From: Pseudomonadota bacterium | GTDB lineage: Bacteria; Pseudomonadota; Gammaproteobacteria; Burkholderiales; Rhodocyclaceae | Length of the DNA stretch: 64,000 nucleotides | Direction of reading: 5' to 3' | NCBI GenBank assembly: GCA_018241685.1 | Contig: JAFEDJ010000005.1 | Span: forward strand, 1-64,000 | Shown here: positions 42,002 to 53,860 of the stretch, piece after piece | How the letters are laid out: every line of letters starts with the position of its first letter | How positions within the stretch are numbered: the first letter of the stretch is position 1 | The notes under the pieces: model-generated | Database searches by the model: none | What the model was told of the DNA's origin: nothing | Seen by the model: the letters and a program-made list of their open reading frames with translations, nothing else | Program-made: the position numbers and the translations under genes

Positions 42002-43359
42002 ACACCCCCCTGGCAGCCAAACCCGCATCCTTCGACGGCGCCCCCATCGAGGTCAGCTTCTGGCAGGCCTTCCTGTTCTGGCTGAAGCTCGGCTTCATCA
42101 GCTTCGGCGGCCCCGCGGGGCAGATTGCCATCATGCACCAGGAGCTGGTGGAGCACCGGCGCTGGATTTCGGAACGGCGCTTCCTGCATGCGCTCAATTA
42201 CTGCATGGTGCTCCCCGGCCCGGAAGCGCAGCAGTTGGCCACCTACATCGGCTGGCTGCTGCACCGAACCTGGGGCGGTGTCGTGGCCGGCGGGCTGTTC
42301 GTGCTGCCGTCCCTGTTCATCCTAATCGGCCTGTCGTGGGTCTATGTCGCGTACGGCGATGTGCCGCTGATCGCCGGCCTGTTCTACGGCATCAAACCGG
42401 CGGTCACCGCCATCGTCATGCACGCGGCGCACCGCATCGGCTCCCGCGCACTCAAGAACAAAGTGCTGTGGTCGATTGCCGCCGCTTCGTTCGCGGCCAT
42501 CTTCGCGCTCAACGTGCCGTTCCCAGCCATCGTGGCCGCGGCGGCAGTACTCGGCTACTTTGGCGGCCGAATCGCGCCGGACAAGTTCACGGCCGGCGGC
42601 GCGCACGGCAAGACCGACAAATCCTTCGGCCGGGCGCTCATCGACGACGACACGCCGGCGCCCGAACATGCACGTTTCAGCTGGAAGAAGCTGACGAACG
42701 TCGCCATGGCGGGCGGCCTGTTGTGGTTGCTGCCGATGGGCCTTCTCACCGCCGCTTACGGCTGGAGCCATACGCTGACGCAGATGGGCTGGTTCTTCAC
42801 CAAGGCCGCCATGCTGACCTTCGGTGGTGCCTACGCCGTACTGCCCTACGTGTATCAGGGTGCCGTCGGCCACTACGGCTGGCTGACGCCGACTCAGATG
42901 ATCGACGGCCTCGCCCTCGGTGAAACGACGCCGGGGCCGCTGATCATGGTCGTCACTTTCGTAGGTTTCGTCGGCGGCTACGTGAAGGCGGTGTTCGGTC
43001 CGGGCAGCCTGTTCCTGGCCGGCGCCGTGGCCGCCACGCTGGTCACCTGGTTCACCTTCCTGCCGTCCTTCGTGTTCATCCTGATGGGCGGCCCCTTCAT
43101 CGAGACGACCCACAACGACCTTAAATTCACGGCGCCGCTGACGGCGATCACTGCCGCGGTGGTGGGCGTCATCCTCAATCTGGCGCTGTTCTTCGGCTAC
43201 CACGTACTGTGGCCAAAGGGCTTCGGGGGCACCTTCGAGTGGATGTCGGCACTCATCGCCCTCGGGGCCGCCATCGCCCTGTTCCGCTTCAAGGCCAACG
43301 TGATTCATGTCATTACGGGGTGCGCGCTCGTTGGCCTCCTGCTGAAGACGCTACAGTGA
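41998..43359 (+). CDS. chrA: Chromate efflux transporter ChrA
   Basis: A 453-residue long-chain CHR-family transporter that exports chromate. Two homologous halves: the first has FGGPAGQIAIMHQELVEH near 36 and NYCMVLPGPEAQQLATYIGW near 65; the second has LTFGGAYAVLPYVYQGAV near 270 and LGETTPGPLIMVVTFVGFVGG near 305. The FGG and PGP motifs occur in each half as in other ChrA proteins. About ten to twelve membrane helices. No chrB regulator lies upstream. The nearest genes are a His-tailed exporter and KatG, which fits a metal/oxidant defence neighbourhood. Confidence 0.92.
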   Translation: MNTPLAAKPASFDGAPIEVSFWQAFLFWLKLGFISFGGPAGQIAIMHQELVEHRRWISERRFLHALNYCMVLPGPEAQQLATYIGWLLHRTWGGVVAGGLFVLPSLFILIGLSWVYVAYGDVPLIAGLFYGIKPAVTAIVMHAAHRIGSRALKNKVLWSIAAASFAAIFALNVPFPAIVAAAAVLGYFGGRIAPDKFTAGGAHGKTDKSFGRALIDDDTPAPEHARFSWKKLTNVAMAGGLLWLLPMGLLTAAYGWSHTLTQMGWFFTKAAMLTFGGAYAVLPYVYQGAVGHYGWLTPTQMIDGLALGETTPGPLIMVVTFVGFVGGYVKAVFGPGSLFLAGAVAATLVTWFTFLPSFVFILMGGPFIETTHNDLKFTAPLTAITAAVVGVILNLALFFGYHVLWPKGFGGTFEWMSALIALGAAIALFRFKANVIHVITGCALVGLLLKTLQ

Positions 43360-43529
43360 TCGGCTGGCCGCCGTTGCCGAACGGTGGCGCCCTGTTTGCA
43401 GCCGGAGGGCTTGGCGCCCCGCGGGTGGCATGCGGGGAAGATGCCTTCAAGCCGGCAATTCCCTGCACGCTCCACCCAGCATCAGGATGGAAACCACCTC
43501 CCGGCCTTGGGGCCTGGGTGGCACGGCGC

Positions 43530-45854
<2,325 letters not shown>

Positions 45855-45897
45855 CTATCCTCACCGTGACAGCCGCTGAAGCCTGCTCTGCGGTGCC

Positions 45898-47019
45898 TCA
45901 GCAGTACGCCGCACCGGCTTCGGGTCGGATGCCCTCGCCTTCGGGGTCGCCGTACAGGCGCTGGATATCATCGATGCTCGACAGGCAGGCCAGGAAACTA
46001 CGCACCACGTCGGGATCGAAGTGGGTGCCGCTGCTGGTCACGATGTGGCCGATGGCCTCTTCCTTGGACCAGGCCTGCTTGTAAGGACGCTTCGAGATCA
46101 GGGCGTCGTAAACGTCGCAGATTGCCGCAATGCGCCCCTCAAGCGGAATCTCACTGCCGCGCAGGCCAACGGGATAGCCCGATCCGTCCCACTTCTCGTG
46201 ATGCGTGAGTGCGATCCGCCGCGCCATCCCGATCACCTCGGCGGGATGTTCGGGGATAATGTCACCACCGATCTCCGGGTGCTGGCGCATCACGTTCATC
46301 TCGTCGGAGGTCAGCCGACCCGGCTTCAGCAGGATGCTGTCGGGGACGCCGATCTTGCCCACGTCGTGCAGCGGACTCGCCACGCGCAGCATTTCGGCCC
46401 AACGTTCATCCTTGCCGTAGGACAGCGCAACGGCCTCGCACATCCGGCTCATACGGACGATGTGCTCGCCTGTTTCGTTATCCCGATACTCCCCCGCACG
46501 GGCGAGGCTCATGTTCAATTGGTGAGCCATTTCCTCCACGTGGGAGAGCATGGTGTCGTAATAGACATAAGTGGCAAGCCCCATGTCCATGAACACCACA
46601 TTGGTCACCGCGTTCATGTAACGCAGGCGTGTCTCGCGGCTATCGGGAATCGCTGCCTGCACAATGCAGGTCAGTTCATTGAGCACGATGGCGTAAGCGC
46701 CCATGTAGAGCCGCAGATCCACACCGAGCTGATGATGGGTGCGACCGATGCGCCGGGCAGCGGATAAATAATCGTCGTCGAAATTACCGGCGAAGACATG
46801 CTTTAGCCAGTGATCCTTCTGGCTGCGCCGCGCCCTGACGAGTGTCTCCTCATTGCCGAAAGCCCGCGCCGACACGCTGCTGGCTTTCAGCCTCGCGTAC
46901 AGCACATCCAGGATTTGATCGATACTGGCCTCGATAAGCGGGAGAAATTCCTTGAGGGTATCCAATACATCCCCGTCGATCGACAGGAATTCGCACCACT
47001 GATCCAACTTCATTTGCAT
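45898..47019 (-). CDS. Globin-coupled HD-GYP cyclic-di-GMP phosphodiesterase
   Basis: A 373-residue two-domain signalling protein. Residues 1-165 match the globin-coupled sensor fold; IGRTHHQLGVDLRLYMGAY contains the likely proximal haem ligand His95. Residues 175-350 are an HD-GYP phosphodiesterase with HD at 218-219 (PLHDVGKIG) and HHEKWDGSGYP at 273-283. All metal and GYP residues are present, so it should cleave c-di-GMP under control of O2, NO or CO bound to haem. Start ATG 47019 (47013 also possible) lacks a clear ribosome binding site. The promoter region holds a perfect FNR-type box. Divergent from a response regulator gene. Confidence 0.88.
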   Translation of the reverse strand: MQMKLDQWCEFLSIDGDVLDTLKEFLPLIEASIDQILDVLYARLKASSVSARAFGNEETLVRARRSQKDHWLKHVFAGNFDDDYLSAARRIGRTHHQLGVDLRLYMGAYAIVLNELTCIVQAAIPDSRETRLRYMNAVTNVVFMDMGLATYVYYDTMLSHVEEMAHQLNMSLARAGEYRDNETGEHIVRMSRMCEAVALSYGKDERWAEMLRVASPLHDVGKIGVPDSILLKPGRLTSDEMNVMRQHPEIGGDIIPEHPAEVIGMARRIALTHHEKWDGSGYPVGLRGSEIPLEGRIAAICDVYDALISKRPYKQAWSKEEAIGHIVTSSGTHFDPDVVRSFLACLSSIDDIQRLYGDPEGEGIRPEAGAAYC

Positions 47020-47500
47020 CGATCAAGCCCAAGCAGACCCGGTTATCAAAAAAAGCGAAAAAATGAAAATTTTTATATTTTCAGGGACAGATTCTAATCG
47101 CCGTCAGAACACCGGTCGGTTGATAAAAATCAACCGGCGCGGCCCCCAAATCCACTACCGAGCCCCATCCCGTTAAATAATTCTCGCTGTACCTTTCTCT
47201 CCAGCGAAATGCATCAAGCCGGAAGATCCGCACCAGACAATGTTCGCGGGCTTGTCATTATGACGAGAAATACTCCCTGGTGACGCCCGGCATGCAGAAA
47301 GATCCACCTATTATGAATACGCTCACCCAATAGCCATGGATGCGGCTTCCCCAACAGCAGATCAGCAAGCACCGAAATGCACGAACCACGGCCCGTCCAG
47401 GCGGATCTCCATGCTAATCTCGCACCGGCTGAAGTAAGGTAAGCGCATGCTCGCGCCCCGACCGAAAACCACATCAAGGCGTGAGAGGCCAGGAATTACC
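47020..47500. other. Divergent control region, 481 bases
   Basis: The region lies between the globin/HD-GYP gene (-) and the response regulator gene (+). The half nearer the globin gene is AT-rich and holds the FNR-type box with its -10 element. The remainder (about 47140-47500) is of mixed composition. It contains no gene I can support and has only a likely ribosome binding site AGGA at 47491 for the regulator. Confidence 0.5.
47120..47133 (-). promoter_or_regulatory. FNR/ANR/DNR-type box with -10 element for the globin-HD-GYP gene
   Basis: TTGATAAAAATCAA is a perfect TTGAT-N4-ATCAA palindrome, the consensus of the oxygen or NO sensing FNR, ANR and DNR activators; one flanking base on each side extends the dyad. 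On the minus strand a -10-like TAGAAT (47091-47096) lies 33 bases from its centre. That is the arrangement of a class II activated promoter, with a start near 47085. The globin/HD-GYP start codon follows about 65 bases later. Confidence 0.75.
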
Positions 47501-48628
47501 ATGGGTGAAAAGGTTCGTATTGCGATCGTCGATGACAATTCTCCGCAACGCTTCATTCTGAGCAAACTGTTGGGCAATGACTATGCGGTCGAGACCTTCG
47601 AAAACGGCGATGCCTTTCTTGCCAGCACTGACGCTTTCGCGGTCGTGCTGCTCGACATCGGCATGCCCGGCCTGGATGGCTACGACACCTGCAGGGCGTT
47701 GCGCAAACGGCCCGGCGGCGACGCAACGACCGTCATCTTCGTATCCGCCCACGACACCGCGGACGACCGGATTGCAGCCTACGAGGCGGGCGGCGACGAT
47801 TACATACTGAAGCCGGTTGCGGCCCATGAGTTGCGCCACAAGCTGCACAGCATCGCCGCCCACCGGACAGCGATCCATGCCCTCACCCGCCAATCGAGCA
47901 CCGCCCAGGTTCTGGTCCAGAAAGCCTTCAGCAGGGTCGGGGATCTGAGCACGGTAGTGGACGCCCTGCGCAAGCTCGCAACCCTGGGCAGCCATGAAGC
48001 CATTGCCGAGCTGTTCATCGGTATTCTCGGGGCTTGGGATCTGAACGGCGCGGTACGGGTGATCAGCCACGACGGCCCGCTGGATCGCACGACCGATGGC
48101 CCGCTGTCACCGCTGGCTGCCTCCGTACTCGCCACCCGGCGCGACTCGGAACACCTCTTCGAGTTCGGTAGCCGTGCGCTCGTCACCTACCCGCACATCG
48201 CTATCCTGATTCATAACCTGCCGACCGACGAGCCTGAACGACGATCAAGCCTGCGCGAGCATCTATCGACGCTGACGGAATGCGCCGATCTGCGCCTTCA
48301 TGACATCGAGGCCCTGAATGGTCAGCCCATCGAGGCCAACGATGGACTCCCCCAACTGGCCGAATTCGGCCGGATATTGGCGCAGATCGCGGAGCAAAGT
48401 CGCGACAATCTGTCCCAAGGGCAGCACCTACTTGTCGAACCACTGGAAAATCTCGAACGCGCGCTGGACAGCATGAGCCTGACGGACATCCAGCGGACCT
48501 ATCTGGACGATTTGTTCCGGGCTGCCCAGGATGATTTTCATCGATATTTCGATCGGGCCACCGACATTGACCTGGAATTCCGGGAAGTCGTGGGGCGCCT
48601 GCTGAAGCAGGCAGCCAACAGGCGCTGA
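47501..48628 (+). CDS. Response regulator with uncharacterised output domain (copy 1)
   Basis: A 375-residue protein. A receiver domain spans residues 5-125, with acidic pocket Asp11-Asp12, phospho-acceptor Asp52 (LLDIGMPGLDGYD) and Lys near 106. A helical linker follows, then a domain of about 230 residues that I do not recognise as a DNA-binding, cyclase or phosphodiesterase domain. It resembles the C-terminal part of the regulator at 53857-55041 (both have YPHIAIL or YPHVSIL, then REHLSTL or RDHLAII). ATG 47501 has AGGA six bases upstream. Probably one output of the hybrid kinase that follows. Confidence 0.8.
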   Translation: MGEKVRIAIVDDNSPQRFILSKLLGNDYAVETFENGDAFLASTDAFAVVLLDIGMPGLDGYDTCRALRKRPGGDATTVIFVSAHDTADDRIAAYEAGGDDYILKPVAAHELRHKLHSIAAHRTAIHALTRQSSTAQVLVQKAFSRVGDLSTVVDALRKLATLGSHEAIAELFIGILGAWDLNGAVRVISHDGPLDRTTDGPLSPLAASVLATRRDSEHLFEFGSRALVTYPHIAILIHNLPTDEPERRSSLREHLSTLTECADLRLHDIEALNGQPIEANDGLPQLAEFGRILAQIAEQSRDNLSQGQHLLVEPLENLERALDSMSLTDIQRTYLDDLFRAAQDDFHRYFDRATDIDLEFREVVGRLLKQAANRR

Positions 48629-48977
48629 CCAGCACCTCGAAGGCCGCACGCCCGGCGGAAGAAAATCGCAGCGGGCGTGGCGTCGCACTCCTGACCGCAG
48701 CCGCCAAAATACAGGAAGAGCATCCTCCCGTGACACCCGGCAGGGAAACCCTTATCCCGTATCGGGTATATTCATCGTGCTCCGGGCCTGCAGGGACAAG
48801 CCGGGCTCGCCCGCGCATTCCCAGCAAGGCATATCCCGAATTGTGTCCCATTGCACTACCTCCCAGCATTCACCGGGAATACTATTGGCAGAAATAAAAA
48901 GCCGGTCGATTTTTCTCGGATGAATCCAGGAGTCCAGAATCAGTTCCATTTATTTCATTTCGAAAGGCCCCGAAAGC
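48629..48977. other. Intergenic stretch before the hybrid kinase
   Basis: These 349 bases hold no gene I am sure of. A minus-strand frame from ATG 48949 to 48752 would encode 65 residues ([18 protein letters not shown], later PCWECAGEPG) without a clear ribosome binding site or known family. On the plus strand the kinase reading frame is open from a stop near 48923, so kinase coding may begin inside the end of this stretch. Confidence 0.4.
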
Positions 48978-51900
48978 ATTGGTGAAATAGACAGGCGCTA
49001 TCTTCTCATCCAGTTCCTGTCCATTTTTCTGCCGGTAGCGCTGATCGTCATCGGGGGCGCCTGGCTGTTGGGACGTTCTTCGGAGCAGGCCGCGGTCACG
49101 CCGATCCTTGCGCACGAACAAGAGCATGTATCGGCAGCCCGTCGTCGCCTGGAGGAAGACCTCGCCTTTCCCCTGGACCATATCCGCAGTCTGGTGACGG
49201 AGCCCCCGATCCGCAATGCCTACCTGTCCCCGTCCAGGGAGACGCTCGCGGCAATGCAGGAGGCTTTCATCACGCTACTGTCGCGCAACCCGGGCTACAG
49301 CTCGGTTCGCTGGATTGACCAGGATGGCCAGGAGCGGGTTCGCGTCGACTGGAACGGCGTCGACGGAAGACCCCTGCCGCGTACCCAACTCCAGAACAAG
49401 CGCGACCGCTACTTCTTCAAGGACATCATGGGGATGCGGGACAACCTGGCCTACATCTCCCCCCTCGATCTGTTGATGGAAGGCACTCACATCGTCGAGC
49501 CCTACACGCCGACGCTCAGGGTCGGGCAGCGCGTGTTCGACGAGCATGGCAAGGTCCGCGGCTTCCTGCTGATCAATCTTGCCGCACGCAATAACATCGA
49601 GACGTTCATCAAGAGCGCTGCACCGCTCGCCTCCCGCTTGCAGTTGCTCAATGAAGACGGCTATTGGCTGCGAAGCACCGATCCGACAGAGGAATGGGGG
49701 TTCATGCTGAAGCGCCCCCACACCTTCGGTACTCGCTATCCCGAGGCCTGGCGGGCCGTCACGGCTACAGACAAAGGGCAGCAACGGATCGCGGACGATA
49801 TCTGGACGTGGTCCACCATCGCGTTGTCGAAAAGCTATGAGGGCCGCGTCGAAACCCGCAATATCTGGACAGTGATCAGCCGCCTGCCGGAGGAGAGCCT
49901 CGCTGAGGTGCGCTGGAACGTCTGGTCGCACATCTCGGTCGGCACACTCCTCCTCCTGACCCTGTTTGCAGTCGGATGTCGCAGACTGGTCATCTCGAAC
50001 GCTCAGCGTAACGCGTTTCACAACGCCGAGCAGATCGCCCGTGAGGAAGCCCGGGCCACCCAACTACTCTATCAGGCTCAGCAGAACTTCCAGGTCGTCT
50101 TCGAAGCCAACTCCAACGGCCTCGCGGTGGTGGATGCGAACGGCAGGATCGTCATGGCCAACCGGGAGTTGAGCCGGATATTCGGCTATGCCCATGAGGA
50201 GTTGATCGGGCACCCTCTCAATCTCCTGCTACCGGATGAAAGCCGTGACGTGCATACGTCCTTTCTTGCCGCCTATTTCCGCCAACCGTTCAACCGCAAG
50301 ATGGGCAAGGGCGATGCCCTTTACGGCAAGCGCAAGAATGCCAGCCTGTTTCCGATTGAAGTCGGTCTGAGCCACTTCCGCGACAACAACCAGGATTTCG
50401 CACTGGCCAATGTAGCCGACTTCACAGAACGCAACCGCGCGGACGAACTCGAGAAATTCCGCGGCAGTGCACTGCAGCTCATTGTCGAGGGGGCGCCCCT
50501 GGAGCAGATCCTCAATACCATCGTACACGGCATCGAAAAAATAGACCCGACTGCCCTGTGCAGCATCCTGCTGATCGGCCCAGGCGGTGGACAACGCCTG
50601 CACACTGCAGCCTCCAGTCTGCCAACGTTCTACATGAAGGCCATCGACGGACTCCCCATAGCCCCGGGCGAAGGAGCCTGCGGCGCAGCAGCCCACACCG
50701 GCGAGCGGGTGATCGTCGAGGACATCCAGACCCACCCCTACTGGACGAAGTATCGGGACGTCGCAGCGCAGGCCGGGCTCGCCTCATGCTGGTCCGAACC
50801 CATAAGGGATTCAAGCCAGCACGTGCTGGGGACCTTTGCCATCTACCACCGCACGCCATGCATCCCAACCCATAACGACATCCAGCTTGTCTGCCATGTG
50901 TCGACGCTGGTCTCCCTAGCCATCGAGCGCAAGTATGCCGAGGTCACGCTGGCCGACTACCGGGACCACCTGGAGAATCTGGTAGAGGAACGCTCGCGCA
51001 CCATCAAGAAACTCAACAAGCAGCTCGAAAGACGGGTCGAGGAAGCCGAGGACGCCAACCGGGCGAAAAGCACCTTCCTCGCCAACATGTCCCACGAGAT
51101 TCGCACCCCGCTGAACGTGATCATCGGCTTCTCCCAACTGCTCAAGAAGCCCATGGCGGGAACTAAACACGCAATCCGGCTCGACGAGATCGTCTCCGCG
51201 GGACATCACCTGCTGGCGATCATCAATGACATCCTCGACCTGTCCAAGATCGATGCTGAGCAGATACACCTGCAGAATCTGCCATTCCGCGTTCCGACGG
51301 TTATTGATAGCGCCTACAGCATGCTCACCATTCAGGCGGAGGAAAAAGGCCTCAAGCTGCGCCGGGAAATTGACGATCGCCTTAACGACACGGTCGTCAT
51401 CGGCGACGCCATTAGACTCGGGCAGATCCTCATCAATTTCATCAACAACGCAGTCAAGTTCAGCGACCGGGGAAATATCGTCATTCGTGCCCGGCTTGGA
51501 GCACTTCACGATGGCGTGGTTGAAGTAAGTTTCGAGGTGGAGGACGAGGGTATCGGCATTTCCGATGAACAGCAGACCCGCCTCTTCCAGGCCTTCAGCC
51601 AGGCAGACACATCCACATCACGAAAATATGGTGGAACCGGACTGGGGCTGGTCATCTCACGCAAACTCGCCATGCTGATGGGGGGGGACGCTGGTGTACG
51701 CAGCCAGTCTGGGGTAGGCAGCACGTTCTGGTTTAAGGTCCGGCTATCCCTCGGAACCCCGGACATGTTGCGCCAGACTTCCGGGCCGGAGACGGACGAC
51801 GCGCCAATACGCACCAACGCCCGGGTTCTCCTCGTGGAAGACAACGAACTCAACCAGGATGTGGCCCAGGAAATCCTCGCCGAGTCCGGACTCACTGCAG

Positions 51901-52856
51901 ATATCGCCAACCATGGCGCGGAAGCGCTTGAAATGGTCCGGCTCAAGACCTACGACCTCATCCTGATGGACATGCAGATGCCCGTCATGGACGGGCTGGA
52001 GGCCACCCGGCGCATTCGGGCCCTGCCGGGTTGCGAGACCATCCCGATCATCGCGATGACGGCCAACGCCTTCGAGGAAGACCGCAAGCGCTGCAAGGAC
52101 GCCGGCATGAGCGACTTCATCTCCAAGCCCGTCGAACCTCCCTTACTTTACCGAACCCTGCTCCACTGGCTGGGCACCGACACCACCATGTCCTCTTCTC
52201 CAGACACCCCTCGCGCAGCTACACCCGCTGAACCCCCTGCCCCGCCCGCCGCAACCGACGAACCGTCGGCTGCCCAGGGACTGGCCGTCATTGCCGTCGA
52301 GCGTGGCGCCTCGATGTGGGGAAGCAAGGAAAAACACCACCGCTTCCTGCAGAAGTTCGTCGACCAGTTCGGCGACGTTGCAACGCGTCTGGACGCGGCG
52401 GCTAGCGACACCGCCCGGGCCGCGCTCGTGCACAAGCTCCGCGGGGCCGCCGCCAACATCGGCCTGGAATGGCTGGCGGATACCGCCAAGACCCTCGAAC
52501 TGCAGCTCAAGCAGGAGCAGGATTGCAGCGCGACTATCGAAGCGTTCAGGCAGGCACTGTCCGTGACCCTGGTGCGCATCGCCGCCACGGTGGCCGGCGA
52601 CGAGGCCCCTCCGAGTCATCCGCAGCCGGCGCCGGCGCCTGCCGTCCTGCAACCCATCTTCGAACAAATAAGCGTGGCGCTGCAGAAGGACACGCCGGAC
52701 GATGTGGAGCCCCTCCTCGCGCAACTCAAGTCTCAAGTCCCCGAGGCGCCGTTGAAGGCGCTGACCGACGCCGTGTCCCGCTACGACTTCCGCGGCGCCG
52801 AACGCGCCCTTTCCGCGCTGGCCCAGGCTTGCGGCCTCGGCGACGGAGGCCGGTGA
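48978..52856 (+). CDS. Hybrid histidine kinase with PAS, GAF, receiver and Hpt domains
   Basis: About 1292 residues if read from ATT 48978. Membrane helix 1 lies at about 9-30, a periplasmic Cache-like sensor at 35-310 ([18 protein letters not shown]), helix 2 near 316-336 and PAS at 370-490. GAF spans 495-650 and a coiled coil leads to phospho-acceptor His706 ([11 protein letters not shown]). An ATPase domain ([11 protein letters not shown]), a receiver with Asp998 and an Hpt domain with His1152 ([12 protein letters not shown]) complete a full phosphorelay. No ATG, GTG or TTG exists before the first membrane helix; TTG 49068 would cut it off. Its stop shares a base with the next start codon. 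Confidence 0.85.
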   Translation: MGEIDRRYLLIQFLSIFLPVALIVIGGAWLLGRSSEQAAVTPILAHEQEHVSAARRRLEEDLAFPLDHIRSLVTEPPIRNAYLSPSRETLAAMQEAFITLLSRNPGYSSVRWIDQDGQERVRVDWNGVDGRPLPRTQLQNKRDRYFFKDIMGMRDNLAYISPLDLLMEGTHIVEPYTPTLRVGQRVFDEHGKVRGFLLINLAARNNIETFIKSAAPLASRLQLLNEDGYWLRSTDPTEEWGFMLKRPHTFGTRYPEAWRAVTATDKGQQRIADDIWTWSTIALSKSYEGRVETRNIWTVISRLPEESLAEVRWNVWSHISVGTLLLLTLFAVGCRRLVISNAQRNAFHNAEQIAREEARATQLLYQAQQNFQVVFEANSNGLAVVDANGRIVMANRELSRIFGYAHEELIGHPLNLLLPDESRDVHTSFLAAYFRQPFNRKMGKGDALYGKRKNASLFPIEVGLSHFRDNNQDFALANVADFTERNRADELEKFRGSALQLIVEGAPLEQILNTIVHGIEKIDPTALCSILLIGPGGGQRLHTAASSLPTFYMKAIDGLPIAPGEGACGAAAHTGERVIVEDIQTHPYWTKYRDVAAQAGLASCWSEPIRDSSQHVLGTFAIYHRTPCIPTHNDIQLVCHVSTLVSLAIERKYAEVTLADYRDHLENLVEERSRTIKKLNKQLERRVEEAEDANRAKSTFLANMSHEIRTPLNVIIGFSQLLKKPMAGTKHAIRLDEIVSAGHHLLAIINDILDLSKIDAEQIHLQNLPFRVPTVIDSAYSMLTIQAEEKGLKLRREIDDRLNDTVVIGDAIRLGQILINFINNAVKFSDRGNIVIRARLGALHDGVVEVSFEVEDEGIGISDEQQTRLFQAFSQADTSTSRKYGGTGLGLVISRKLAMLMGGDAGVRSQSGVGSTFWFKVRLSLGTPDMLRQTSGPETDDAPIRTNARVLLVEDNELNQDVAQEILAESGLTADIANHGAEALEMVRLKTYDLILMDMQMPVMDGLEATRRIRALPGCETIPIIAMTANAFEEDRKRCKDAGMSDFISKPVEPPLLYRTLLHWLGTDTTMSSSPDTPRAATPAEPPAPPAATDEPSAAQGLAVIAVERGASMWGSKEKHHRFLQKFVDQFGDVATRLDAAASDTARAALVHKLRGAAANIGLEWLADTAKTLELQLKQEQDCSATIEAFRQALSVTLVRIAATVAGDEAPPSHPQPAPAPAVLQPIFEQISVALQKDTPDDVEPLLAQLKSQVPEAPLKALTDAVSRYDFRGAERALSALAQACGLGDGGR

Positions 52857-53860
52857 TGGCAGTCGGCCCGATCCTCGTCGTCGACGACGAGCCCCTGAAC
52901 CTGGATGCCATTCGCGAGGCCCTCAAGGCCAGCTATCGGCTGGTGTTCGCCACCAGCGGCAGCGACGCGCTTGCCGCCGCCCGCCGGCACAAGCCGTCCC
53001 TGATCCTGCTCGACATCCAGATGCCCGGCATGGACGGCTACGAAGCCTGCCGGCAGCTGAAGGCCGATCCGCGCACCGCCGCGATCCCGGTCGTCTTCGT
53101 GACCAGCCTGTCGGAAACCCCGGACGAGACCTACGGCTTCCAGGTCGGCGCAGTGGACTACATCACCAAGCCCATCCACCCGGCGATCGTCCAGGCGCGG
53201 GTTGCGAACCAGCTCAACCTGGTCCGCGCCTCCGAACTCGAACAGAGCCACCGGGACGCCATCAGCATGCTCGGCGAGGCCGGACACTTCAATGACACGG
53301 ACACCGGCCTGCACATCTGGCGCATGGCCGCCTACGCCCGCGCGATCGCCGCCGCTGCGGGCTGGAGCGAGGAAGCCTGCGCACTGCTGGAGCTTGCCGC
53401 CCCCATGCACGACACCGGCAAGATCGGCATCCCCGGCACCGTGCTGCGCAAGCCCGGCAAGCTCGATGCGGACGAATGGGTCGTCATGCGCACCCACACC
53501 ACCATCGGTCACGAGATCCTCAGCAAGAGCAAGGCGCCGGTCTTCCAGCTGGCGGCCGAACTGGCCCTGCGCCACCACGAGAAATGGGACGGCAGCGGCT
53601 ACCCGGACGGTCTGGCCGGCACCGCCATCCCCGAATCGGCGCGCATCGTCGCGCTGGCCGATGTTTTCGATGCCCTGACAATGAAGCGGCCATACAAAGA
53701 CGCCTGGCCCATGGAGCGCGTGATAAGGTTCGTCGAAGAAAACTCGGGAACCCACTTCGAGCCACGTCTGATAGAGATATTTACCGCAATCCTCCCGCAG
53801 CTTCTGCAAATCAAGGAGACCTGGGACGCACGGGAGAACGCCACGGAAACGCAAACATGA
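52856..53860 (+). CDS. Response regulator with HD-GYP phosphodiesterase output
   Basis: A 334-residue c-di-GMP phosphodiesterase response regulator (RpfG type). Receiver domain 1-120 with Asp10-Asp11 and phospho-acceptor Asp53 (LILLDIQMPGMDGYE). HD-GYP domain about 140-320 with HD at 185-186 (PMHDTGKIG) and HHEKWDGSGYPDG from 240. All catalytic residues are present. It starts at ATG 52856 within the stop of the hybrid kinase (TGATG), so the kinase is almost certainly its phosphate donor. Its stop overlaps the next regulator by four bases. With the globin/HD-GYP gene it gives this locus two ways to lower c-di-GMP. Confidence 0.9.
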   Translation: MAVGPILVVDDEPLNLDAIREALKASYRLVFATSGSDALAAARRHKPSLILLDIQMPGMDGYEACRQLKADPRTAAIPVVFVTSLSETPDETYGFQVGAVDYITKPIHPAIVQARVANQLNLVRASELEQSHRDAISMLGEAGHFNDTDTGLHIWRMAAYARAIAAAAGWSEEACALLELAAPMHDTGKIGIPGTVLRKPGKLDADEWVVMRTHTTIGHEILSKSKAPVFQLAAELALRHHEKWDGSGYPDGLAGTAIPESARIVALADVFDALTMKRPYKDAWPMERVIRFVEENSGTHFEPRLIEIFTAILPQLLQIKETWDARENATETQT

